The notes beneath the pieces are model-generated. The model made no database searches, was not told where the DNA came from, and saw only the letters and a list, made by a program, of their open reading frames with translations. Position numbers and translations under genes: made by a program. Shown one piece after another: positions 1 through 14,600 of a stretch of DNA of 64,000 nucleotides (position 1 is the first letter of the stretch; each line of letters begins with the position of its first letter). Where the stretch lies: contig CAWUHX010000018.1 of NCBI GenBank assembly GCA_963922205.1, forward strand, positions 1,116,001-1,180,000, given 5' to 3'. Source of the stretch: Romanomermis culicivorax (lineage: Eukaryota > Nematoda > Enoplea > Mermithida > Mermithidae).

Positions 1-3000
1 ATTTGTTTCAGAAGCAGTTTTAACTATTAGCAATACTGTTCAGCATTCTGACGAATTTGAAGATTTCTGTTACTAGCATGCATCTTTTCTGTTCAAATTT
101 CTTTGATTAGTTTGTCAGAAATCGAGATAATGCATCTTATGCACTGTTTTTTTGTCCGGCTCGTTTCGCCATTTGGCGAAAAAGGTCGAAATTGTTTTAG
201 CCATTTTCTCGAAGTCACCTTTTTCACTCAAAAAAGTCGATAGATGCGTTATTCATGCTTCCTTGAAGTTGAAAATTTTACTATTTCCAAAGTGAACCAA
301 AAATTAATAAAAATCAACTTTTTAATTTCTAGTTCAGATAATCGTAACAATAAATTATACTATTTTTAATTTTAAAACGATCTAAAGGTTAAATAAACAA
401 ATTCCGAAAAAATTTTGGATGCAAAGTGCAAACACCTTATCTCGGATTCAAATATAATTAATTCCGGCGCAGAAAACCAGAAAAAAATTTTGGACTTAGA
501 TATTCAACAACGCTGGGGCAAGAATTTTTCCAGCTTTGATTTCATTGATAAAAAGTTTAATTTTTCGGTCATTCAATAGTTTTTCAGTCGCGCAAAATGC
601 AAAAATTATATTGAAAACATCCAGCCAAAATTCAAAAATCAGACAAGCAACGAAGAATTGGAATTCTCTAACAACTTCTGTTATTGTTCTTTGCTCGTGA
701 TGTTTTAATCATTTTCCAAATACAAATGCTTCGTTCCCAAAATTCAAGCATTTTTAAAGATCGCAGTACTGCAAATGAACGACATTTTCCACGCGGCAGG
801 ACATATCATTACAATCAGTTCTAGAAAAATTAATAATTAGATATTTTTTTATTTAGCAACTTCAATTTGATTTGATTTGGGTCAATTTTTTTGCATTTTC
901 ATAATTTTTTATCATTGTGACACACTTTTGAAAAACTGAGCTTTCACGGAGAGGGCTCGGGCCGAGAAGGGAACCTGGGCGGGCCGGGCCGCGTTTTTGC
1001 GGCCCGTGCAGGTCCCTACTATGCACCCAATGACCCAATAACATTGAGCATCAAATTGCTCGTTTAGCCTGATGAAATCCTCCATTCTATCTGGATTGGC
1101 ATATTTGTCTACGATATTTGTTGGTAAACAATCCGTAATTTTTGTCACAATGTCGAAACTGTAGCTCTTTAGATATAACCCAAAAAATTTCATGATTTTA
1201 GAATATGAACCACCCGTTCCATAAAAATTCAAAGTTACAGCCAAATTCGTATCAATCTCGCATCGAACACACTGTTATCTCAACTATGGTACTGATGCTC
1301 GAATCCAAGCAAGTGTAAGTTTTGAAAATACAAAACTTTCCTATAATTCATTATCGTTCAATGAAAAAATTATCAATTGAGATTTCGCCTTTAAAGCCTA
1401 ATTCCAAACTGATTTACAAATGCTAGAGCCATGTATTCACATCACCAAGCACAACAATAATATAAAGAAAAAACGTGTAAGCATAATTTGAAAAATTTTC
1501 ACGCTACTTAACCCAGGGTCCTACCGGCCTAAATTTTTCGTCTAACTTTAAACGTGTTTAGTTTGAACGTCTTTTAAGAAGCATCGAATAAACACATGAA
1601 GTCATTTTAGACGTGGGTTAGAGCCGTTTAGCATTGAACGCTTTTTGAAAAACCGACCCCTGGATTTTATTTTGAAAATAAGACTTTTTAACAAAAGGAA
1701 TCGAAAAATAGGAAATAATGGTATAGTCACTTGGTGGCGGCAACTTGGGGCATGGACTTCATCAAGACAGGCGCAGTCTTGCCATTTTCAAACATCCCAC
1801 TTGAGTGAGGTGGTAAGAAGGAAGCATACAGTCTAGTCAAGACAATGGCCAACCATGGTGTCGGAGATTGCACAAGCTAGGCCATAGGTGAAAGTCATGG
1901 TGGCTGACCACTGATCTTCCTGTTTGTGGCTTTGGCTAGGATCAGTCGAGTAGGAAACCCAAGAGTACAGGTCAAGTAAAGGTATATATAAACAAACATA
2001 TGCATGCAAGAATAATTGAGATGAAACCATCCGTAATAGGCGTTGATGACATGGTGCATCGGGATTGGCAGACGAATTGTATGACATAGTAAGATAGGAC
2101 AAAGTGGAGAGAAAAATAAAAGGAAAAGTAGAAAAATCTAGGCTGTCATCCCAACCAAAAGTTTGCACTCATGAGGCTGAAAATAATTATGATAGGGGGA
2201 AACCAAATAGTTACACACAACAGAGCCAACAAACCAGGACTTGGTCTGGTTTTGATTATTCAAGATTTACATAATGTAAATGTGTAACACTGTATAAAAT
2301 AGTCAGTAAACATGTAAAAGTAGACCGAATGTCTCCACTGCCTCTTCATTTGGTTGAGACAATGAAAGCGGTCAATTGGCACCACTCAAAATTTTTTATA
2401 GAAGGGCGGTGCCAAAAATATGTACAGAATTTGTGTGACTACTAACAAAATATTTACAACAAAGATTTGAAACTGACCACTGATACTGCTGCAGTTGTGT
2501 AGTATTTTATAGCAGTGACAGTTGTTTGGCCTTGGAAGGAAATGTCTGCTGTGATTTGCCGCAGCAAGCATTTGTTTCTCAATTTGATAAATTTGTTTTC
2601 AAATTGAGCACAGTGCTTTCAGTGCCAATAATAAACTGGTCTTGCATGTTTTCCTCCAGAATGACACATTTACCAAATGTTTGCCAAATCTGGATCCCAT
2701 GGTTAACAGAACTGGATTGTGAGCTTGAACGATGGTCTGTTGGCAACTTTGAGCTGCTCATAGAAAGGCAGAGACAATGTTTTGTGGTTATAGGCACATT
2801 TCATTTGGCTGGAAGAGATGATGGAGCATTGGGCACCTGTATCGAAAGTTGCCAATTTTCATAGGAATATCGAAGGCCCTTGTCTGGGTATATTTCTTCA
2901 AAGTGTCCTTGGTCGATTGTACTTCATCAACCTTACAAATAGCGGAATGAACCACCCAAGGTAGTTGGCCGGCCTTGAGTTTCAGTGAAATCCCAGGCAA

Positions 3001-3899
3001 CTATGAAAGTTGTGATGCTCGCAGCAACATCGGCAGGTTTTTCTGGCTACAGTAATCGGATAGAGATACATGGAGTGGTTCTTTAGTACATGAAGTGATC
3101 ATATGTCTCAAATTGGTTGTAAAGCGCAACTTTGTAAAGTTGCAAAAAAGCTCACAAAATACCATTAATTTGGTACCATGTTTCGTATATGATTTGTAGG
3201 GAAGTTTTGATTATGATCCTTTTTCTATCTCATGTCAGCTGCTGTACTGCATTGATTCATAAATTAGAAAGAGTATGAGTATTATAGTTCATAGCAACAA
3301 TTAAATTTTTTAAAGAAAATTGTCATTACTAACTATGAGAACCTTATTCTTTCAAGGAAGAAACTACATTGCACGTGCCTTCGTTTTCCATACTCTCTGA
3401 AAGCAAAATATCTAAGAATAAACAATTTGTTTGCAGTCTCATTTTATTGAGTATGACTTTATTAAAATTGAGGCTTTCTGAATTTTAAAAATCCTGAGCT
3501 CCAACGAAGTTGGATCTTTTGATTCAAATAAATATTTATTATTTATTACACATTCTCAGCAGGTAAATGGTGGAATCCGCCCATAGATGCACAATCCGCT
3601 ATTTTTTACTAAAAATTGCGGAATCCTCTTTTTGGTGCATTTATTGCGAGTTTCCATGGCCTAAGGCTAAGCCTAAGCCTGAGTCTAGGTCTAAGCCGCC
3701 AAATCCACCGAAAATGCGGGTTCTGTCATCCGAAATCCGCCTCTTTGTCAACATCCGCCTCAAAAAATGAGTATTCCGTGTTTACTATTTGCATCCACAA
3801 CTTAGACACAATTCGCATCCGCGCGTGGATTCCGCCATTAGAAGCATATGGATCTGCCACCGTGAATATGCTGAAGTTTAGTTTTTTTAATTATTTAAT
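1..3899. other. Gene-free repeat-poor to repeat-derived DNA
   Basis: No convincing exon is visible. A GC-rich patch at 940-1010 contains a perfect 8 bp hairpin (985-992 pairing with 999-1006, 6-base loop), of the kind found at the ends of hAT elements. Short open frames at 912-1244 (-) and 2526-2864 (+) show no recognisable family. Degenerate TTAGGC/GCCTAA hexamers lie at 3661-3697. The upstream exons of the antiporter gene could not be found here. Confidence 0.5.
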
Positions 3900-3908
3900 G
3901 TGTTTTTA

Positions 3909-4375
3909 GGAACCGAGACATTAGAGCGCAGAACAATAGAGCGCAGACATTACAGCACGGGCATTAGAGCACAGGGACAATAGAGCGCAGGACAATAGAG
4001 CGCAGGGACATTAGAGCGCAGGATAATAAAGCGCAGGGACATTAGAGCACAGGATAGTTGAGCGCAGGAACATTAGAGCGCAGGACAATAGAGCACAGGA
4101 CAACAGCGTGCAGGGACAACAGAATGCAAGGCACATTAGAGCGCAGGATAATAAAGCGCAGGGACATTAGAGCACAGGATAGTTGAGCGCAGGAACATTA
4201 GAGAGCAGGACAATAGAGCACAGGACAACAGCGTGCAGGGACAACAGAATGCAAGGCACATTAGAGCGCAGACATTAGAGCGCAGGACAATAGAGCGCAG
4301 GACAATAGAGCGTTGTCAGTAGGGCATAGAGACATTAGAGCACAGGAAAATAGAGCACAGAAACACTAGATCAGA
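3909..4375 (+). repeat. FB1 left-arm minisatellite
   Basis: Roughly 22 imperfect copies of a unit built from 'gagcgcagg' followed by acattaga or acaataga. A longer block starting near 4012 recurs near 4132, so the array also shows higher-order duplication of about 120 bp. Its inverted partner is at 5050-5266. Confidence 0.85.
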
Positions 4376-5049
4376 GTGAAATAAAAAAGCCGAAAATAAA
4401 ATAATTTTAAGAATAACTACATTTCAGCTCAAAAATGCTTTCTTCACTTTTTTCTTGACTCTGGAGAAGTTCAGGTCCCATAATTTTTCCAGCATTGAGT
4501 ATTTTTCTAGTTTTTCTTCTTTTTCTTCCCTTTTCACTTTTTCTATTTCACATTTCTTACTTTATCTTACTTATTTATCCCTTTGTTTTCATTTTCTTGT
4601 GTTTTTATCTTTTATTCTTTTTATATCTCATTGTTCGTCCACTCTCTCATTACTCAAATGCTTTTTACATTTTTTATTCAGTCGCTCATATGGGATTTGC
4701 CTCTAATCCATTTAAAAACCACTTTGTGAGTAGATAAACCGCGGAATCAATACTTGTTCGAGTTGTTAGTAGGAAGATGGGGTATGCAAATCTTTCATAC
4801 AAAAATTGAGAAAGACACGGAAAATCGCAAATATTCGACCTTTGAAGCTGTGAATCAAATTGTTTCATTTTATTATTTTCGAATTCATCGCGAATTTCTA
4901 AGTCGCTTTCTGGATGACACATACAGTTTCATGTCAGCTTTTGAAATAAAGCTGCTTGCTTAATATTTTTTCCATTTTCAGAAACAATTCAAAATTCGCT
5001 TTCATTGCAGATCAGGGAACGTTGGCTCTAAAAAAATCAGTTTTTCCAA

Positions 5050-5266
5050 ATGCACTCTAATGTCCCTGTGCTCTATTCTCCTGCGCTCTATTGTCCATAC
5101 GCTCATGCGCTCTATTGTCCTGCGCTCTAGTGTCACTGCGCTCTAGTGTCACTGCGCTCTAGTGTCGCTGCGCTCAAATGTCCCTGCGCTCTAATTTCCC
5201 TGCGCTCTATTGTCTTGCGCTCTAATGTCCGCGCTCTATCGTCCCGTGCTCCAATGTCCGGCCACG
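5050..5266 (-). repeat. FB1 right-arm minisatellite
   Basis: About 12 copies of the FB1 unit in reverse complement (tgcgctctagtgtcac, tgcgctctattgtcc variants). It is shorter than the left arm, so the hairpin arms are asymmetric. Confidence 0.85.
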
Positions 5267-5494
5267 GTGTTTTTAACCTTTTCTAAAATTTCATTATTTG
5301 AGGTTAAAAGTTAATTTTTCAATAGTTTATTTTATTTAATTGAAATTAAATTTCGAGAACCTGCAAGAAAACGATCAGTGTTATGTATCTCAGCTTCGTG
5401 TGAACTAGTATCTAATGCATTAATGCATTTACCATTCCAGATATTTTACCTGGAGAGCGAACAGATCTCACATCAGTATTTGTATTCATTTTAG

Positions 5495-5682
5495 TTTTTC
5501 GCCTTGTCCGGCCTACGGACTAACATCGGTTTACTAAACGAAGCTGAAACTTGGCTGTGGCTCTTCGTTGTTATCGCCGTGGCCTGCGTCGGCAAATTGT
5601 TCGGCAGCGCCATTACAGCCAGGCTTATGCGAATGAGTTGGCGTGAATCGTTTAGCATCGGCGTTCTGATGAATACTAAAGG
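5495..5682 (+). CDS. Antiporter exon A: transmembrane helices
   Basis: Follows the acceptor ...cattttag and ends at AAAGG|gtaaaact in phase 2. It codes for 62 residues from [16 protein letters not shown] to [10 protein letters not shown], including one clear hydrophobic helix ([18 protein letters not shown]) and a second amphipathic one. The preceding sequence does not contain the expected leucine-rich segment before FFALSG, so the upstream exon is distant. Confidence 0.9.
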
Positions 5683-8600
5683 GTAAAACTACCAATTGAT
5701 AAGGTTCGGTTCATAGATGAATAAAACAAAAATCGGTCGAAAGAATTTTGAATTTTTAGGAAAGTTTCAGCACTTGATTTCTGCTGAAGTCCGGGCCAAG
5801 TCTGCACGAACCGTCAAATTGAATGAACCAGAATGTATTCAATGTGTAAACGTGCTCAAAATCGTTTTCACTAGGCGCTTAGTGCATGAACTTTCAACAA
5901 TCTGTCGAGTTACAAATTATAGAGCGGATTAGCAAAATTTTCAATTTCTGTGAATGAACAAGCGTTTCAAGCAGAACAGATCAAAAGTCGGAGGGAATAA
6001 AAAAAAAAATTTAGCCTGAATTTAAATCATCATTAAATATAAAAAACGAAATTATTCATAATTAGGAGAGAAATTCGTCTTTTAATGAGTTAAATTCCGC
6101 CACTGCTTTGACCAGTAGCCAGTTATCGGCTTCTGAAAAATTATGCCTATTTTTCGACCTCCGGACTGGAGAAAAGGTGAAAACTGGCCGGAGGCCGAGG
6201 TTTTTAGGCCAAATTTAGTGAATAGCCCTTTTTTCAGCTGAAAACGTCTCGTGAAATGCTAAAAATTGATTTTTTCGATTCTCCAGAAGGAATATGATAT
6301 GATTTTTAGACGGCCGTGATTCCGATGAACTACATGTCATTTTCTATATCATATATTCTTTTCATGGTAGACGGAAATTCTAGTTTCTTACCAGAAATAA
6401 TATATAACGACCTTATACCATACTTATGATAGATTATTTGTCTCGAACTCAGCTGAAAAAGCATTAGAGTGCGATCATTACAGGAGAAAGGGAGAAGAAG
6501 AATTACAGGAGAAGTCTCGTTATCCATGAGATCATTCCTTGACAGGCATTTCAGCCGTACCCCAACAATGAGCTGCATGTCGTGTAGTTTGTTTTTTAAA
6601 AAGTTTGTAAATTATCACAAAATGACAAAAATTTGCACTTTCGTCAACAATTTTTATACATAAATCTTCTACGAGAAAATTTTTTACTCGATAAATTGTT
6701 ACGGCTTGTTGACTGTGCTCACAATTTTTTACTCCTACTATATGACATATGGTTTAGCAGAAAATCGTAAAAGATGATTTTTCTGCTCGCAAGCGTATTC
6801 ATTCTACGCTTTTTTGGGCCAAACTACAGCCATCTCTTTTTAAAATAACAAAATGACTTCTCAGTGCCTTAAAATTGCGCAGCATTTCCGCTCATTAATA
6901 GAATCCGATCTTATCAGGCTGCGATCCGTTTTTTCTTGTGGATAGAAGTCCAAAAACTTTTTTTGTGGCTCCTAAATCCCTGGAAACGGCTTGAAAAATT
7001 CCGGCTTTGGCTTGGAAAAATTCCGTCCAAGGAGTAAAATGATCTATGAATTGGAAATGAAAAGCTTGATCTAGTTCAGTGTCAACCAGAGAGGTTTCTA
7101 AGGAAAATAAGCATGGAAATTCAAAACAGTTGTCAATAAATATTATTCCAGACTTTCAATGGTTTTGATACTGTATCAGTTAGTTATACAATCGTAGTAT
7201 ATTCAAAAACATTCTCAAACCATGTTAATCTGACCATTCTGTGTATTGTTTTGAGATGTGAATGACTCAAGAATCTCCTATATTTTCTAGTTATATTATT
7301 TTCAAAAGTAGACCAACCAAATATCCGTTCAACCTGCATGGCAGATTTAATATATGCTATGATAATATGAACAACAGGCTAACTCGGAACGATCACTACC
7401 AGTGTCCAAGAATGAAAAAATATTCAACAAAATGAAAATTTATTATTACTTAACACATAGTCTGATGAGTCTGCAATTAATAACTAGAACATCTGCTTAT
7501 TATGGCAACATGTTCCATCGATAAGTCTAGCATATCTCCTAACGTGTATTACGTTGAGTTTCTTCTCTAAGTTATCAAAATTTCACAAATATTCTGAACT
7601 TATGCCAGATTTTATATACTATATCACATTATATGATTCTTTTACAGCGTAAAAAATAAAAAAATAAAATATTTTACTGATTATGTAAAAATATACACCA
7701 CCATTTCAAGTAGAGTGAACGGCAGACATTCAGTCGTCTGCATGTCAGTATAAAAAAAGTGCGTCTTGGGTAACTTTCTATAGGCTACTCCTCCTGTAAC
7801 GACTGTGCTCCATTTATTTTGAAATGATCGATGCATTGAACCCATGAAAGTAAGTTCAACGCCGAAAAATTAGTAAAGGAAGAGCGGTAAAAGTAACAAC
7901 CAAAAATTTCCTCCCATAATCTCGTTGAGCAGCGAAAATTTCTCGAGTGTCAAACAAGGTCCTACCTAAATCAAAAGTGGACAAGCATGATGGTTTTCTA
8001 TAATTTTTGCCCTCCTATCGTCATTAAAAAGTTTAGCGTTTTTCCACAGTATACTCTTTTCTCCTTCATCATAATTGTTTATCAAGTTGAACTTGGTTAT
8101 CGCTGCATCGATCACTTAAAATAAATCGAGTATAGTTGATTATTGCTCATGTTAAGTAGTGGCATGCACAAGCAGCGCTGGATGTCAAAAAGCCCATATT
8201 CATCTAAAGTTTCAATTGAATCACTCGTATTCTACAGTATGTACGAGTATATTGAAATTAGTATATCATTGGGGATTCCTAATTATAGTAGGAGTATATA
8301 GCAATTACAAAAACAAGCTTTGTAGTTTACAGATCTTTCCCGTCTCTGCATATTTTGAAAAATACTCGTGTTTTCGGTAATAGGAATTTCGAATAAATGA
8401 AGAAAAATTTTAAGCTTTTCCTCAGATACCAAAGATTTTCAAAATGCCACGATGTTTGATGCACGAACTATTGAGATAAGCTTGGAACCGTTTTCCTACT
8501 ACCCATTGTGCTCACGTGAAATTAAGCAGTCTTTTATCTCCAAACCTTAACTTCATTTTCGAAATTCCGATTTTTCTTTATCGATGCTGGTTTGTGAATC

Positions 8601-11600
8601 TTTTGTGAAATATGTATTTTAATTTAAGATTGGTTGAACTAATCGTGCTAAACATCGGCTACGATACCCACGTCATTAACGATCGTATCTTCTTGATCAT
8701 GGTGGTCATGGCCTTGGTCACCACATTTATGACAACGCCGATCATCTCTGTCATTTACACGCCTAAACATTACGGTGAACCTGAGCACACCGTTAAAGCC
8801 AAAGATAGAAAATTGAGCCGGATAAATTCGTCCGAATCGACCAATCGTTTCGACCATCGGAAAGTATCAGCTGTTGAAATTTTACCCGACAGTATCAAAG
8901 AACCGATGAAAATGTTGATCTACTTGGACGATCTTGAACCTGTACCCTCCATAGCTCGTTTGATATGGCTGTTCAAGCCGGAAAGATTTGAGGACGATAT
9001 TTTATCGTTTTCTGCTCTGAAAGTAAGATTGTCTTGTCAATTTACAGTCTATTTCTTATACAATGCCAGTGAATTGAAAAATGACAAAAGTCAGTACATA
9101 CAATTTGCAGTTAAAAAATTAAAAGTTTACTTAAGTAAGCTCACATATTCTCAGCTCTATGCGACAATTGGTTTAGAGGAAAATCGTAAACCTTTATAAA
9201 AAAAACTTTCACTTTTGTTATTCAGCGGCCCGTTTCTGGACAATGCCTTAGGACATATCTATATCTTAAGACACGTCTTAAGGCCCTGTCATACTTCACC
9301 GCGCGGCGCCGAACGGCGCCGCCTTTTTACTTTTGGATTTTGCTCTTCTCAAAAAATGTGTATTGGTTTAGTTGAAACCTGACGGGGCGCCGCAAAAATT
9401 ACAAAAACCTATTCATACTTCAAAGGCGGTACCGCGCGGCACCGCGCGGTGAAGTATGACAGGGCCTTTAGGTACGAAAATATTGCAATAGTTTAATAGA
9501 AAATGCCCCGATGGGGCAGAAAAAAGGAGAATATACTTGCTTCGACAGTTGCCATGGTAGAAAAAGAAGTGGACTAGATTTTTGAGAACTTGGGTCAAAG
9601 TTGGAAAAAATTCACTTTCTTTATATTGGATTTTCATTCTTTCTCAAAAAAATTTTCCATGTCTGTGAAAAAGTATATTCTGCAGCATCGTGCATTTTGT
9701 CCTTCCCCTGGCATCAACTACAATCAAATTTTTCTATAAGAGAATTATATGCGCATGATTTCAAATGTAAAGAAATGGTAAACCAATAGCATTCTAACTC
9801 CCGACCAATTCAAAACTCCTGCCTCTCACACTAGCTGGAAAATAGTGTGGGAGGCATATTAAAGTCATTTTCAGAACTATAAAGAAACCTGGGGTGGTTG
9901 CACTAACCCAACATGAGGATAATCTCAACATCGGGATTAAATTGACGATCCTGAGGTTGAGCTAATCGCAATGTCCAAATTATTCTCGTCCAATGCACAA
10001 ACAACACTCAGTTCAGGATTAACTAATACTGAGGTTTAAGTTCGAGTTTGGAAATTGCAGAAATTTTTATATTTATTTGCTTTAGAGATAAGAAAATTAT
10101 GCGAAAATGTTAGTGCAACCCGACAGCTCGAGCTGGGGATAATCTCGACATTGAGCTCGTTATAATCCTGATGGCATTCAATTTATACCGGATTTGAGAT
10201 CAAACTGATTCACCTCTTTGTTCGAGATTACTTTGCGCTGGAGCTTAGACCCCTTTTGTGCAACTGGGCCTTGGTTACAGTCATTGGGCACTGATCTGCA
10301 AATGGGATTCAGCCGTGCCTATATTAGGGTTGTAGTTATATTAGATATTAGGGTGTTCTCCTCGACTCTACTGGCACTCCCATGGCAACAAAACGACTTT
10401 TTTGAAAGCAGGACGGGAGCGACAGGGATGGGCGAAATTGCTTCCCATCTGGAAGCCCGTAAAAAGCGCTCTTTCTGCAATTTCAGTTTAAATCCAAAAA
10501 CTGTTAATGATGCTATTTTGTTGCATAGTTAAATAAAAGAGAATAAATTTGTTTATAGCTTGTAATCAGTAGAACTTATGGAGTGAATTTTATACGATAT
10601 GTTATATAATATATAAAATGAGTGAATGAAACGTATCGGGCACAATCGGTTTAGTTCTTAGAAGACTTTGTGTTGTAGCTTTTTTTCTAAAAAAGCTGAG
10701 TGAGATTTTATGTGCCACTTTCCCACAGTTGATTTCTTTTGTTGACACCAAATTCAGTAAAAAAGTTCAACACAGTTGGAAGCAAACATGTGTGAGAGGG
10801 GACATGGGGGCACAAACTTCCACAAGGGTTTTGGAACTGGAAAATTTGTTATGCAAAAAATTTTTTGGTCAATTTTTTTTAGTTTTTTGTCTAACAAACG
10901 CCATAAAACCAAGATCCACCTCTGTACCCTCCTAGAAATTTCAGAGATGCACATATTTGGTTGGAAAGTGTGTTGATGCACTTAGCTGCAGAATATACTT
11001 TTTCGCAGACATAGACAATTTTTTTGAGAAAGAATGAAAATCCAATATAAAGGAAGTGAATTTTTTCCAACTTTGACCCAAGTTCTCAAAAATCTAGTCC
11101 ACTTCTTTTTCTACCATGGCAACTGTCGAAGCAAGTATATTCTCCTTTTTTCTGCCCCATCGGGGCATTTTCTATTAAACTAGTTCACCTCTTTTTAGTG
11201 GGCCTCAACCATGCACGAAAACCTTCATAGAAGCACATTGAAGTTTTGAATTTGGTCATCTTCACGTCAAAAAAAACAATAAAAAACCATCTCCAAGCTA
11301 CGAATTCTCACTTCCGGCAAAAGTAAAAGATGTGTAAACTGCATAGTACTTAAAAAAACATTGTAAACAGACTGAAAAATGACCACACCTATTGAATTCT
11401 TCATGGTCTAGAATCCTTAAACCCAAAAAATCGCAGAAATACCTTTGTTTACACTCGATATGAATTAGTGTGTAAAGTGATCACATTCACTAAATTCTCA
11501 GTGATCGAAAACCCCTCCCAAGGAAATTTTTTTGCATAAAGTGATCGCATTCATTAAATTCCCAATGATCGAAAACCTCTTCCACAAAAAAATTACGAAA

Positions 11601-14600
11601 ATAGGCTTGGTTAAATCCAGAATAATTTTTTTGTGTAAAGTGACGCATCCATTGAATTCCCAACAGTCAAAAACCCCTTCCATAGAAAATCACAAAAATA
11701 TGGTTGTTTACACCCCAGATAGATTTTCGTGTAAAATGACGTATCCATTGAATTTTCCGCAGTCGAAAACCCCTTCCACAAAAAATAACGAAAATACACT
11801 TGTTTACACCCGGAATAGTTTTATATGTAAGATGACCGCATTCATCAAATTCCCCATGGTCGAAAACCCCTTCCACTGAAAAATCTCGAAAATACGCCTG
11901 TTTACTCACGGGATAATTTTTTGTGTAAAGTGATCACATTCATGGAATTCATTGTGGTCGAAAATCCCCTCCACAAGAAAATCACGGCAATACGCATGTT
12001 TACACCCTGGATAACTTTTTTGTGTAAAGTGAAGCATCCATTGAATTCCCCGCAGTCAAAAACCCCTTCCATAGAAAATCACAAAAATACACTTGTTTAC
12101 ACCCGGGCTAGTTCTTTTATGTAAGATGATCACATTCATCAAATTCCCCGTGGTCGAAAACCCCTTCCAATGAAAAATCACGAAAATACGCTTGTTTACT
12201 CACGGGATAATTTTTTGTGTAAAGTGATCACATTTATTGAATTCCTCGTGGTCGTAAACTCCTTCCACCAAAAAATCACGAAAATACGCTTGTTTACACA
12301 ATGGATAATTTTTTGTGTAAAGTGACCACATCTATTGAATCCCCGCGGAGGAAAATTCCCTCCGCTGAAAAATCACGAAAATACGCTTGTTTACACCCGG
12401 GATAATTTTTTGTGTAAAGTGACCGCGTCCATCAAATTCCCAAATCTTAGCAGCTTAAAAATCCCAATAAGGCTACAAGTTCAATTGAAACTGCAAAAAA
12501 ATTAGTAGTGTATGCGGCAAAAAATTATTTTTTTGAACCCATAAGTATTATATAACAAAATTGAGGAATTTGGCGTTTTCCCGGACTTTGGTCAACCATA
12601 TAATTGAATTGAGGCCATATTTCAAATAAAAAAAAATTCGCATTTGAGATTACACCCCCAAGATGCTTAGGCCGAAGTATGGAGGTTGGATATGGCACAC
12701 CGATCGCTGGGCATGGTGGAACTGGAGGGCCTTAAAAAGTGCGTTTTTTACCTGTTTTTGGGGCGCCACCGAGCACCACTTGCAGATAAAGGCGGAATGA
12801 CAAAAGGCACCCCATAGTTTGTCCCTATGCCCGATATTATGCAAAAAACCCGAACGTTCTAGCTCTTACCGTTTTGGCTCTAGAGGGGGGGCATGAAATT
12901 TGAGGGCCAAGTATATTATAGGTTGACGCTGTCGCGCCACCTATGATTAAGATAAGTGACGCTGATTTTCTCTACTTCTGTCGGTTCACTTGTAAGATTG
13001 ATCCAAAATCTGAAATTTCAAAAAATGTAGACGATCAAAGGAGCAATTTTCTGCATTCGAATGCAGAAAAAACCGATAAAGTTGACGAAGTGTGGTCTCG
13101 CAGAGAAAAGATCGATAAAGTGGTCTTGTAGAGATAACTAAAAAAATCGATATACCCACTATGAACAGCAGAAATCCATTGTGAAAAATGTGACGACTTT
13201 TTCTTGTCTTTTTCCCATTACTCCACTGCTCAATCCACGGATTACAAACTCTGCCTTCGTGGAGTAGCCTAATACGGGGAGTTGCTACTCGGTGGATTAG
13301 TTTACTCTGGGTAGTGGCTCCTCCTCGGATTAAACTATCCTGTAGAGTATTCTACTCCATCTTCTGGCATACGGGCCCAAATGCTTTTATTCCGAGACAC
13401 GCCAATTTTGTTGTAAACAAACATTATCATGAGAATAATAAGACACAACGTATGTGTGAGCTCACTACTCAACTAAGCCTTTAGCAATTTTTGAACAAAA
13501 ACTACTTCAGTAGAATGCAGTTTTTCGAAATTTTTCAACATCTCATAAATATATAGTTTTTGCTCATGTATAAACGAGCTAATTTCAGTAAAGTTTTTCC
13601 TGTTATGAACGACTGGTTTTACACTGAACGGAGTTCTAAGCTTTCCAACTTCATCGAAATTCACAACTGCATATTTCTGGCATTATCATACTGCATTTAA
13701 TGATCGAAGTATTTAATTATAAAATGATCGATGCAGCGACCGAAGTTTCGGCAAACGCAGCCTTACTGGAGATCAGGGAATCAATTCGCATAATCTTGAA
13801 ATTATTGAAAAGAAAGATTATCAAAGAGCCTGTTATGAAGAAAAAATTTATTGAATAGAGCAGACGAGCCTTCCATAATTTTGAATAAAAGTTTGGCTGT
13901 GACCTCGCCGCATCGATCATTTCAAAATGAATTCAGTATAGACGTAAATTATAGTTTGTTTTTTATAAAATGCTTCTAAGTTGAAAAATGATTAAAATCA
14001 TTAATGTCGTTTACACCAAGCTTTTACAGTTTGATTTTTGACTATGCTTCACTAATTAATTTCCACTAATGTGTGGCGTATGGTTTAGCAGAAAAATTAG
14101 AGGTACTTATATGATTTAGTAGCGTTTCGAGAAAAACGACCTGTACAGGGTGTCCAAAAAATTTGGTACAGCAGGTTAGAGCAATGTAGAGTCGCGGTGT
14201 AAATAGTTACACATCATCAGATAAAACGTCCATTTTTGTATAGAAAAAATTTCCTTTTGGTTGATTTTCGTCATATCTAAAGTTGGGGATTCTGATTTGA
14301 GAGAAAAGACTGATAGAATAACAGCGATTTCATAGTGAATTTCGATGGAAGCTGGTGCAACGTTTATCAATCAATCTTGTGTTGTCAAACCATTGAAAAC
14401 GTCAACTCATTGAGTCATGGAAGAAATTTAGTTGATCAATGTCTGATTGATACATCAGCGTGTGGGTGTCCACTTGTGCTTTGGCAAGATTCCAATGACA
14501 TGACTTCTTATTTTTTGGAAACTTGCTCTCCTCATTGCCTCCACATTTTATTGCTGTTCGCGAAAGTGGTGGCCCTGGCCACACTGGTTTTTAGTGTTGC

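Larger units (their letters stand above)
3909..5266. mobile_element. Foldback element FB1 with minisatellite inverted ends
   Basis: The left arm (about 3909-4375) is an array of 15-20 bp units of the type agcgcaggacaatag / agcgcagggacatt. The right arm (about 5050-5266) is the same array in the opposite orientation (ctctaatgtccctgcg units). The middle, 4380-5045, is pyrimidine-rich and has no transposase. The 9-mer GTGTTTTTA flanks both ends (3900-3908 and 5267-5275). Tandem-repeat inverted ends plus a 9 bp duplication match the Drosophila FB type of non-autonomous element. It lies about 230 bp upstream of the first visible antiporter exon. Confidence 0.8.

Noticed and set aside
2526..2864. 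112-codon open frame on +, with two opposing frames on -
   Set aside because: No motif, no splice context, and equally long frames on the other strand.
5447..5478. Possible small exon (ILPGERTDLTS) just before exon A
   Set aside because: Does not resemble the antiporter segment expected before FFALSG, and the following bases give no consensus donor.
9890..10290. Possible element with ggttgcac / gtgcaactgggcc ends
   Set aside because: End similarity is short and no target duplication could be identified.
11532..11879. 115-codon open frame and overlapping - strand frames
   Set aside because: Arise from the ~97 bp minisatellite; the peptides are internally repetitive.
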